Below, piece by piece: positions 7,863 to 14,795 of a stretch of DNA of 38,942 bases; within the stretch, counting starts at the first letter, position 1, and each line of letters begins with the position of its first letter. The notes beneath the pieces were generated by a model. It had not been told where the DNA came from, searched no databases, and saw nothing but the letters and a program-made list of their open reading frames with translations. Position numbers and translations under genes: made by a program. This stretch comes from JAVVTQ01 sp036653595 (GTDB lineage Bacteria > Bacillota > Clostridia > Oscillospirales > Ruminococcaceae), in assembly GCA_036653595.1 (NCBI GenBank), contig JAVVTQ010000013.1:1-38942 (forward strand). The letters run 5' to 3'.

Positions 7863-8293
7863 TATTTAGCCTCCTCTACTGTGACGCCCATGCTGCGAGC
7901 TGTTCCGGCAATCATTTTCATCGCCTGCTCAACTGACGACGCATTGAGGTCTGGCTTTTTGATTTCGGCAATCTTGCGCAGCGATTCCTGTGAAATCACG
8001 GCGACCTTTGTCTTGTTGGGGACACCTGAGCCGCTTTCGATGCTGCATTCCTTTTTGATGAGGACAGCCGCGGGGGGTGTTTTTGTCACGAAGGAGAAGG
8101 AGTGATCCGCATAAACCGAGATGACGACAGGAATAATCATTCCCACTTCGCCTTTGGTGCGCTCATTGAATTCCTTTGTGAATGCCATGATATTTACGCC
8201 GTGCTGGCCGAGAGCCGGTCCGACCGGCGGTGCCGGCGTTGCCTTTCCGGCGGGGATTTGCAGTTTAATAAAGCCAATTACCTTTTGTGCCAT
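7862..8293 (-). CDS. rplK: 50S ribosomal protein L11
   Basis: This 143-residue protein binds the GTPase-associated centre of 23S rRNA. Family blocks include KLQIPAGKATPAPPVGPALG near the N-terminus, GVNIMAFTKEFNERT, and a C-terminal RNA-binding domain ending in ARSMGVTVE. An AGGT-type binding site (CGGAGGT) precedes the ATG. The 133 bases back to nusG hold no gene; they are GC-rich and purine-rich and could contain an L1/L11 regulatory leader, but no family could be assigned from inspection. Confidence 0.98.
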   Translation of the reverse strand: MAQKVIGFIKLQIPAGKATPAPPVGPALGQHGVNIMAFTKEFNERTKGEVGMIIPVVISVYADHSFSFVTKTPPAAVLIKKECSIESGSGVPNKTKVAVISQESLRKIAEIKKPDLNASSVEQAMKMIAGTARSMGVTVEEAK

Positions 8294-8426
8294 ACTTTTT
8301 TATACCTCCGAATAAGTGGTCTTGGCGGAACACATCGAAATATTTGTGCCCCTCCCACGAGAACGCCGACTCCTCGGGCGCCCTCTCTAAAAGCTTTTGG
8401 TAAAGCCTCTATACAAAATTTCGCCT

Positions 8427-8948
8427 CTATTGCGGCTGCTTCACCTGCGAAAGCTCAAGCTCCGCCGAGGTTTCACGTCCGAACATCGACACCTTTACCT
8501 TGACCTTGCGCTTCTCCGTGTCGATTTCCTCAACAGTGCCGATGAACCCGGCAAGCGGGCCGTCGACGATATTGACGCTGTCTCCGACCGAATAGTCGAC
8601 CGTCACCTTCTGCGTGTCCACTCCGAGCGAGTCGACCTCAGCTTGTGTGAGGGGAACAGCCTTCGTCGGTGTGCCGACAAAGCCGGTGACGCCGCGCGTG
8701 TTGCGCACGATGTACCATGTCTCGTCGGTCATAGTCATTTTTACAAAAACATAACCGGGGAAAAGCTTGCGCTCGATTTCCTTGCGCTTGTCGTCCTTAA
8801 GCTCGACAACCATCTCTGTGGGGATGTGAACCTCTTCAATCATTTCCTGAAGTCGGCGGTTCTCCACCATCTTTTCGAGATTTGCCTTAACTTTGTTTTC
8901 ATAGCCCGAATATGTGTGAACTACATACCACTTAGCGGTATCGGCCAT
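8427..8948 (-). CDS. nusG: transcription termination/antitermination factor NusG
   Basis: This 173-residue protein has the NGN domain (about 5-110; WYVVHTYSGYENKVKANLE and KLFPGYVFVKM are diagnostic, as is the RNTRGVTGFVG block) followed by a C-terminal KOW domain (about 122-170, with VGDSVNIVDGPLAGFIGTV). NusG binds RNA polymerase and modulates pausing and termination. It follows secE by 13 bases, the usual secE-nusG order. Confidence 0.98.
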   Translation of the reverse strand: MADTAKWYVVHTYSGYENKVKANLEKMVENRRLQEMIEEVHIPTEMVVELKDDKRKEIERKLFPGYVFVKMTMTDETWYIVRNTRGVTGFVGTPTKAVPLTQAEVDSLGVDTQKVTVDYSVGDSVNIVDGPLAGFIGTVEEIDTEKRKVKVKVSMFGRETSAELELSQVKQPQ

Positions 8949-8961
8949 AATCTATACCACC

Positions 8962-9240
8962 TTAAAAGAGTAAGCCAGAAAGAAACGCGCCTGCAACAAC
9001 TTCCTCTGTCTTTCGATTGAAGATCAAATCGCGGGCAAAGTTAAGACCAAAGTCGAGCGTCCAGACAATTATCCCAAAAATGAGCACTGTCACAAGGACA
9101 ACAACGACGTTGTTCCATGTTTGTTTCTTAGACGGCCACACAACCTTTTTGAACTCGCCGGCCACGTCGCGAAAATACTTTCCGAAGCGAGAAAACAGGC
9201 TTTTTTTGCCCTTTTTGGCGGGCACTTGCTTGTCAGCCAT
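8962..9240 (-). CDS. secE: preprotein translocase subunit SecE
   Basis: This 92-residue protein has a basic cytoplasmic N-terminus, the conserved amphipathic block EFKKVVWPSKKQTWNNVVVV and a single C-terminal membrane helix with GIIVWTLDFG. SecE clamps SecY in the general secretion channel. The start is ATG 9240 (MADKQVP), 14 bases after the rpmG stop; a longer in-frame reading upstream would run through rpmG and is excluded. Confidence 0.96.
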   Translation of the reverse strand: MADKQVPAKKGKKSLFSRFGKYFRDVAGEFKKVVWPSKKQTWNNVVVVLVTVLIFGIIVWTLDFGLNFARDLIFNRKTEEVVAGAFLSGLLF

Positions 9241-9254
9241 TTCTTTACCTGCCT

Positions 9255-9404
9255 TTACTTTGTTTCGCGATGGAGAGTATGCTTCTTGCAGAAGCGGCAG
9301 TACTTGTTCATCTCCATGCGGTCTGGCGTGTTCTTTTTGTTCTTGACCGTGTCGTAATTGCGTTGCTTGCACTCTGTGCAGGCGAGTGTGATTTTAACTC
9401 TCAT
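9255..9404 (-). CDS. rpmG: 50S ribosomal protein L33
   Basis: This 49-residue gene reads MRVKITLACTECKQRNY at the start and YCRFCKKHTLHRETK at the end, with the two CxxC pairs of the zinc-binding form of L33. It is a late-assembling large-subunit protein near the E site. A GGAGGT site lies about 9 bases before the ATG. It is the first gene of the rpmG-secE-nusG-rplK-rplA unit, as in many Clostridia. Confidence 0.96.
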   Translation of the reverse strand: MRVKITLACTECKQRNYDTVKNKKNTPDRMEMNKYCRFCKKHTLHRETK

Positions 9405-9509
9405 TTGTATCGGCACCTCCGTAATGTTACCGCTTTTGCGGCTTTGCCTCCCTCATGCAGCTGCGCCAAATTGCGCATAAAAAAATAAACCTGCTAAAGA
9501 GGTACGATT

Positions 9510-9539
9510 AATATAACACCTAAGCCATTCAATTGTCAA
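9510..9539 (-). promoter_or_regulatory. promoter of rpmG-secE-nusG-rplK-rplA
   Basis: TTGACA (9534-9539), 18 bases, TATATT (9510-9515) on the minus strand; reading TTATAT instead gives 17. The transcript would have a leader of about 100 bases before rpmG, with no recognised element. Confidence 0.85.
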
Positions 9540-9587
9540 GAATTATCTGTATTTTTCAATAAAATACAATATATATATTCAATAGAC

Positions 9588-9616
9588 TTGCCTATGGCGC
9601 GTAAAATAACTATAAT
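9588..9616 (+). promoter_or_regulatory. promoter of ddl-murI
   Basis: TTGCCT (9588-9593), 17 bases, TATAAT (9611-9616), giving a leader of about 115 bases before ddl. No riboswitch or leader family was recognised in it. Confidence 0.7.
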
Positions 9617-9737
9617 GAAGATTCAGGATATATGCAAGCTTTATATTTTTGTGCTGTGGAATGATGGGCGGTTGTGCTTTTGAGCGCTGCCTTGCCTCAT
9701 TTTATTATTTTTTCACCTTATTAAGGGAGTGTTATTT

Positions 9738-10817
9738 ATGTCTAAGCTTAATGTTGCCGTAATTTTCGGGGGTTGCTCGAGTGAGTATGAGGTTTCCCTC
9801 ATGTCCGCCGCCTCCGTGCTTGAGAATATGCCGGGTGATTTTTGCGACTGCATTCGGATAGGTATCACAAGAGATGGCAGATGGTACTGCACGGATGCGT
9901 CGTTCGATGAAATCAAAAATGATACATGGCTTGAGAAGAACTGTGTCCCGTGCTTTTTGTCGCCGGACAGAGGAATGCGCGCAGTTGTAAAGCTGCTGCC
10001 CGACGGCAGCTATGAGACGTGCGGTGTCGATGTCGTTTTTCCCGTGCTTCATGGAAAAAACGGCGAGGACGGCACTATACAGGGCCTTTTCGAGCTTGCC
10101 GGCATACCTTATGTCGGCTGTGATGTTCTGTCATCGGCCGTTTGCATGGACAAAGTCGTCACCAACATGCTGTTGGAGCGCTTTGGTGTGAAGCGCGCGG
10201 CGTGGGGGCTTATAACCAAAAATGAATTTGAGAGCTTTGAGAAATACGCCGAGAACTGGGAGGCTGTATTTGGCTATCCCATGTTCGTAAAGCCGGCCAA
10301 TGCCGGTTCATCTGTCGGAATATCGAAGGCCAAAAGCCGCGCCGAGCTGCGCATGGCCGTTGAGCTTGCCTTTGACTATGACCGAAAGGTCATTGTCGAG
10401 CGCGAAATAAAGGGAAAAGAAATCGAATGCGCCGTTCTTGGCAATACCAGCCCCGTGGCGTCGGTGGTCGGGGAAATAGTGCCCAGCAACGAGTTTTATG
10501 ATTATGAGGCAAAATACGTCAGTGGCACCAGCAGCCAGTTCATTCCCGCGAGAGTCGGAGAAAACGTGCAAAATGACATTCGAGCCATCGCCATAAAGTC
10601 ATATCGCGCGCTCGGCTGCGCAGGTTTGGCACGCGTCGATTTTCTCTATGAAGATACAACGGGTGAAATATATTTAAACGAGCTCAACACCATACCGGGC
10701 TTCACCTCCATCAGCATGTACCCGAAGCTCTTTGACGCGTCCGGCATAAAATATCCGGAGCTTCTAAAAAGACTGATTGAGCTTGCAATAAGCCGCAATG
10801 AGGGGAAAAATGACTGA
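9738..10817 (+). CDS. ddl: D-alanine--D-alanine ligase
   Basis: This 359-residue ATP-grasp enzyme joins two D-Ala for the peptidoglycan pentapeptide. Seen motifs are FGGCSSEYEVSLMSA at the N-terminus (substrate Glu), the first-domain block PVLHGKNGEDGTIQGLFEL, the ATP-grasp block FVKPANAGSSVGISK, the omega-loop YDYEAKY with its Tyr, and ELNTIPGFTSISMYPKL (metal binding and product loop). The Tyr-containing omega-loop fits a D-Ala-D-Ala enzyme rather than a D-Ala-D-Lac ligase. The start is ATG 9738 after AAGGGAG; a GTG three codons earlier is less well placed. It overlaps murI by 8 bases. Confidence 0.93.
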   Translation: MSKLNVAVIFGGCSSEYEVSLMSAASVLENMPGDFCDCIRIGITRDGRWYCTDASFDEIKNDTWLEKNCVPCFLSPDRGMRAVVKLLPDGSYETCGVDVVFPVLHGKNGEDGTIQGLFELAGIPYVGCDVLSSAVCMDKVVTNMLLERFGVKRAAWGLITKNEFESFEKYAENWEAVFGYPMFVKPANAGSSVGISKAKSRAELRMAVELAFDYDRKVIVEREIKGKEIECAVLGNTSPVASVVGEIVPSNEFYDYEAKYVSGTSSQFIPARVGENVQNDIRAIAIKSYRALGCAGLARVDFLYEDTTGEIYLNELNTIPGFTSISMYPKLFDASGIKYPELLKRLIELAISRNEGKND

Positions 10818-11700
10818 AAACGCAATCGGAATTTACGATTCCGGCTTCGGAGGACTGTCTGTTGCAAAGCAGGTCATGGAGCTTATGCCCCATGAGAACA
10901 TAGTCTTTCTGGGCGATACGAAGAGAATGCCATATGGAGACAACGAGCCTGAAACAATCGTCCGTTACAGCTTGGAGAACTCGGCTTTTCTTCTCTCGAA
11001 AAACGTGAAGCTGATTGTCGCCGCCTGCGGCACCTCCTGCTCTTGCCTCTCGCCTGATTTTGCAAGAAACCTCGCGGTTCCTTTTGTCGGCATAATAGAG
11101 CCTGCCGCAAAAGCAGCCGCGAAAAAAACACGGACGAAAAAAGTCGGTGTCATCGCAACAAGTGCGACGATTAAAAGCGGCTCTTTTCTGCGCTCAATCA
11201 AAGCTATTGACAGCGATATATCCGTGTTCGGTCAAGAGTGCCCAAAACTTGTTCCTCTGATTGAAAGCGGCAAAATTTCGGCGGAAGACAAAGAGCTTGT
11301 AGAGGCTCTGCACGGTTATATCGCGCCCATCCTACAGTCGGGCTGCGACACTCTCATACTCGGCTGCACACACTTTAACCTCATTTCGGATGTCATAAGC
11401 TTCGTGTCGGGCGGCGCTCTTTCGCTCGTCGATACGGGTGTCGAAACAGCGTTGGAGATAAAGCGCATCATCGACAGCGGCAATCTTTGCGGCGGCAGCG
11501 GTCTGCGGGAATTCTATTCCACAGGCAGCGCAAATAGTTTTGCGAAGCTTGCTAAAATATTCTTGTCGCGCGATGTGTCAGACTTTGTCAGCCACGCAAA
11601 TCTCGATGCGATATGCACCGGGCGCGGCAAAAACTCCTCACCGTCAGATTTTTGCATATCCGCCGCGCAGGGCGTCAAACATGAGCTTTTCTGCGAATAG
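10810..11700 (+). CDS. murI: glutamate racemase
   Basis: This 296-residue protein interconverts L- and D-glutamate for peptidoglycan. It has the N-terminal IGIYDSGFGGLSVAK and FLGDTKRMPYG blocks and two cysteines in the expected catalytic places: Cys73 in AACGTSC and Cys186 in LGCTHF. The first motif departs from the usual ACNTA form, with Gly instead of Asn and a second Cys nearby. The start is ATG 10810, preceded by GAGGGG at 10800-10805 and overlapping the ddl stop by 8 bases, so translation is probably coupled to ddl. An ATG at 10798 lacks a suitable site. Confidence 0.92.
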   Translation: MTENAIGIYDSGFGGLSVAKQVMELMPHENIVFLGDTKRMPYGDNEPETIVRYSLENSAFLLSKNVKLIVAACGTSCSCLSPDFARNLAVPFVGIIEPAAKAAAKKTRTKKVGVIATSATIKSGSFLRSIKAIDSDISVFGQECPKLVPLIESGKISAEDKELVEALHGYIAPILQSGCDTLILGCTHFNLISDVISFVSGGALSLVDTGVETALEIKRIIDSGNLCGGSGLREFYSTGSANSFAKLAKIFLSRDVSDFVSHANLDAICTGRGKNSSPSDFCISAAQGVKHELFCE

Positions 11701-11829
11701 ACTATTATCACAATAAAAATATTCCGCAGCCAAAAAACAGCGCGTTTCTCTTTTTATGCAGGGTTTCATTGCCTTGCATATTGACGGCTGCTTTGAAATT
11801 GCGCGGATTCAATAAAGGATTTTTTATAA

Positions 11830-12264
11830 ATGAAGGACGATTATCTCATCACAATCGAAGGCTCTCAGGAGCGCGACGGAGAGACGGACAGGCTGAGCCT
11901 GTCCACTTTTGGGTATTTCGAGCATCACTGCGGGAAATATTATATCAGCTATAAAGAGGACGAGGCCTCCGGCTTCGGCGGCGACATGACCACGGTCAAA
12001 ATAGAGGACGGAAATCGCGTGACCATGATTCGGCTCGGAGAGTCAAACTCGCGTCTTGTCATGGAAAAGGGGCATCGCCATCTCTGCCATTATTCAACTA
12101 GTCAAGGCGACCTCGTTGTCGGAATTTTTGCAAAAGAAATCTTAAACAACCTGTCGGAGAGCGGCGGAGAACTTCAGCTTTCCTACTCGCTCGACGTAAA
12201 CGCAAACTCGGTTTCGGAAAACAAGCTCAACATCACCGTTAAGGAGAATTCTCAAAATGCATGA
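11830..12264 (+). CDS. DUF1934 (YwiB-like) beta-barrel protein
   Basis: This 144-residue protein is built of alternating short beta strands and matches the DUF1934/YwiB type, whose members adopt a lipocalin-like barrel. Its function is unknown. The call rests on length, the strand-rich pattern with GYFEHHCGKYYISYKE-like and MEKGHRHLCHYST-like blocks, and the position directly before argS (8-base overlap), a neighbourhood common in Bacillota. An AAAGGA lies 13 bases before the ATG. Confidence 0.78.
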   Translation: MKDDYLITIEGSQERDGETDRLSLSTFGYFEHHCGKYYISYKEDEASGFGGDMTTVKIEDGNRVTMIRLGESNSRLVMEKGHRHLCHYSTSQGDLVVGIFAKEILNNLSESGGELQLSYSLDVNANSVSENKLNITVKENSQNA

Positions 12265-13948
12265 CCCAATAGCAAAAGCAAAGGCAACCTTGATTTCCGC
12301 AATCGAAGCCGCGTACAACACGGCGGTGGCAAAAGGTGTCCTCCCCAACTTCGGGCTCGGAGAATATACCGTCGAGATTCCCGCGGATACCTCTCACGGC
12401 GATTTCGCCACAAATGCGGCACTCTGCGCAGCGAGAACGCTTAAGCTCCCGCCGCAAAAAATTGCCGCCGCACTTCTCGACAACCTCGATCTTGGCAGCA
12501 GCGGCTTTTCAAAAGCGGAGATGGCCGGCCCCGGATTTCTCAACTTCTTTTTGTCGAACGACTATTACAGCGACGTCGTGCGCGCGGTTCTCTCCCAAAA
12601 GGAGCGCTTTGGCCACACGGATTTCGGACGCGCAGAAAAGGTCATGGTTGAGTTCGTCTCGGCAAATCCGACCGGCCCCATGCACCTCGGCAACGCGCGC
12701 GGCGGTGCACTCGGCGACTGCCTCGCGAGCATTCTCGACGCCGCCGGCTTTGCGGTGACGCGCGAATTTTATATCAATGACGCGGGAAATCAAATTGAGA
12801 GATTTGCCCTTTCGCTGGAGGTTCGCTTTTTGCAGGAGCTTGGCGGAGACGTTGCCCTTCCTGAGGACTGCTATCAGGGCGAGGACATCACCCTGCTCGC
12901 GAGGGAGTATATCGCTTCCTGCGGTGACGGCATCAAGGATGCTGATTCTGCCGAACGCAAAAAGGCCTTGGTGGATTTTGCGTTGCCAAAAAACATCGCA
13001 AATCTAAAACGCGACTTGCTCAAATACCGCATTGAATTTGACATATGGTTCAAAGAGAGTACGCTTCACAATGACGGCACCGTCGCAAAGGTTCTCGACA
13101 TGCTCAAAAGCCGCGGCGCGGTATACGAAAATGACGGTGCGCTCTGGTACAAGGCAACTGCCTATGGCGGAGACAAAGATGAGGTTCTCGTCCGTTCCAA
13201 CGGAATTCCGACGTATTTTGCCGCAGATATAGCATATCACTACAATAAATTTGCCGTGCGCGGCTTTGATCGCGTCATAAATGTTTGGGGCGCCGACCAC
13301 CATGGTCATGTGGCGAGACTAAAGGGCGCCATGGACGCGATTGGGCTAGACGGCAGCAAGCTTGACATCGTGCTCATGCAGCTTGTCAGGCTCATGCGTG
13401 ACGGCGAACCCGTGCGCATGAGCAAGCGCACAGGCAAAGCGATAACACTCACAGATTTGCTCGACGAGATACCGATTGACGCCGCGCGCTTTTACTTCAA
13501 TCTGCGCGAGCCGAAAACACACTGCGAATTCGATCTGGATCTCGCCGTGAAGCAGTCGAGTGAAAACCCTGTGTACTACGTGCAGTATGCCCATGCGCGC
13601 ATTTGCAGTATTCTCAAGGCGCTTCGAGCCGACTCGATTGATGTTGACGGCTGTCTTGACAACGCCGACTTCTCGCTGCTCTGCTCGCCCGACGAACAGG
13701 CGCTTATAAAGCATATATCAGCTTTGCCCGGTGAAATTATCTCTGCTGCCACAGAATATGACCCCGCAAAAATCACGCGCTATACGATAGATCTCGCGAC
13801 GCTCTTTCACAAGTTTTACACAAACTGTCGCGTCAAGGGCTGCGAATTGTCACTGTGCACTGCCAGAGCTGCGCTTTGCATAGCGACAAGACAGGTAATC
13901 AGAAACTGCCTTGAGCTTCTGAAAATTGACGCTCCCGAAACAATGTAG
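12257..13948 (+). CDS. argS: arginyl-tRNA synthetase
   Basis: This 563-residue class I aminoacyl-tRNA synthetase charges tRNA-Arg. Seen are the N-terminal add-1 domain (about 1-95), the HIGH-type motif in NPTGPMHLGNARGGALG (about 135-150), the block NVWGADHHGHVARLKGAM, the KMSKS-type motif RMSKRTGKAITL, and a C-terminal DALR anticodon-binding domain starting near PVYYVQYAHARI and including a YTIDLATLFHKFYTNC helix. Length is normal. The start overlaps the DUF1934 gene by 8 bases, consistent with translational coupling. Confidence 0.97.
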   Translation: MHDPIAKAKATLISAIEAAYNTAVAKGVLPNFGLGEYTVEIPADTSHGDFATNAALCAARTLKLPPQKIAAALLDNLDLGSSGFSKAEMAGPGFLNFFLSNDYYSDVVRAVLSQKERFGHTDFGRAEKVMVEFVSANPTGPMHLGNARGGALGDCLASILDAAGFAVTREFYINDAGNQIERFALSLEVRFLQELGGDVALPEDCYQGEDITLLAREYIASCGDGIKDADSAERKKALVDFALPKNIANLKRDLLKYRIEFDIWFKESTLHNDGTVAKVLDMLKSRGAVYENDGALWYKATAYGGDKDEVLVRSNGIPTYFAADIAYHYNKFAVRGFDRVINVWGADHHGHVARLKGAMDAIGLDGSKLDIVLMQLVRLMRDGEPVRMSKRTGKAITLTDLLDEIPIDAARFYFNLREPKTHCEFDLDLAVKQSSENPVYYVQYAHARICSILKALRADSIDVDGCLDNADFSLLCSPDEQALIKHISALPGEIISAATEYDPAKITRYTIDLATLFHKFYTNCRVKGCELSLCTARAALCIATRQVIRNCLELLKIDAPETM

Positions 13949-14018
13949 AAAAATGTTCTTCGCTTTGTTTATAGTTCTGTTTTAGCGCTGTTAACACGTT
14001 TATTAAAAGGAGAGAGAT

Positions 14019-14588
14019 ATGTATATTAATCCTTATGGAGGGAGAAACACGATTCGTTCTAATTTTCAAAGACCTTCTGAAAATCAAGGTCCCGCTTCTT
14101 TTTTTGCAGCTATTTTTGTGCTCGCTTTCATACTGCTGTGGGTTGCGCCGGCCATTTCGATTCTTCTGTTTGTCTTGTCGTTTGCAGGCAGTGTAATCAG
14201 CTTTTTTCTAAAAAAGAGCCAAAGCGACAAAAGCGTCAAGGACAAAGACACATATATGTCCGCCCCATCCATACAGTCCCGCTCTCTTGCAATGTCGCAG
14301 ACGTCGCACGGCTATGACGGCCATCTCTGCGACGAGGGCCAGCACTCCGAGCAAAAGGACTCCTATGCCGACGAGATGAGAAAAAGCGAAGGCTCACGTC
14401 CCTTTGAATATAACCCGGCGACACGCCAGCAGCAGCCTGACAGAATGCCGACAAAGTACCGCGTCAACACCCGCCGCATGTCTCAAGAGGATTTGCGAAA
14501 AAAGATGGACGAGCTGCGGGATTTGCACAGGGCGGGCATCGTATCCGACGAGGAATACAAGGACATCGTCGCAAGCTATACTGTCTAG
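14019..14588 (+). CDS. small membrane protein with C-terminal SHOCT-like motif
   Basis: This 189-residue protein has two adjacent hydrophobic segments near residues 28-45 and 46-65, a long polar and probably disordered middle rich in Ser, Gln and Arg (about 70-150), and a C-terminal helix pair resembling a SHOCT motif (LRKKMDELRDLHRAGIVSDE at about 160-179, then EYKDIV). SHOCT motifs are short and occur on many membrane proteins without a fixed function. A strong AAAAGGAGAG precedes the ATG. It lies 70 bases after argS, and a bidirectional terminator follows. Function unknown. Confidence 0.7.
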   Translation: MYINPYGGRNTIRSNFQRPSENQGPASFFAAIFVLAFILLWVAPAISILLFVLSFAGSVISFFLKKSQSDKSVKDKDTYMSAPSIQSRSLAMSQTSHGYDGHLCDEGQHSEQKDSYADEMRKSEGSRPFEYNPATRQQQPDRMPTKYRVNTRRMSQEDLRKKMDELRDLHRAGIVSDEEYKDIVASYTV

Positions 14589-14730
14589 ACTTTTGAGCCA
14601 CAGACGGCGGCGCAGGGTTGCCCGGTTTAATTGCATAAAAAACGTGGCTGCGCGATGCGGTCAAGCGGTATTTCATAGCAGTGCACGACTGCGGCTGTTC
14701 ATTCTGTTCTTCGCTTTTTTATCGCTCAAT

Positions 14731-14777
14731 AAAAATAAGCAGGGCTTTGCATTTTGCAAGACCCCGCTTATTTTTTT
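14731..14777. terminator. bidirectional terminator between convergent genes
   Basis: AATAAGCAGGG pairs with CCCCGCTTATT with one mismatch, and the interior can form an additional CTTTGCA/TGCAAG stem. Plus strand is followed by seven T; the minus strand ends in TTATTTTTATT. It serves the SHOCT-like gene and the CinA-SpoIID gene. Confidence 0.88.
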
Positions 14778-14795
14778 ACTGTTATTTGTCCAACC

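Noticed and set aside
9738..10817. Vancomycin-type D-Ala-D-Lac or D-Ala-D-Ser ligase
   Set aside because: The omega-loop reads YDYEAKY with the Tyr of normal Ddl, no vanH/vanX/vanT neighbour is present, and the gene pairs with murI.
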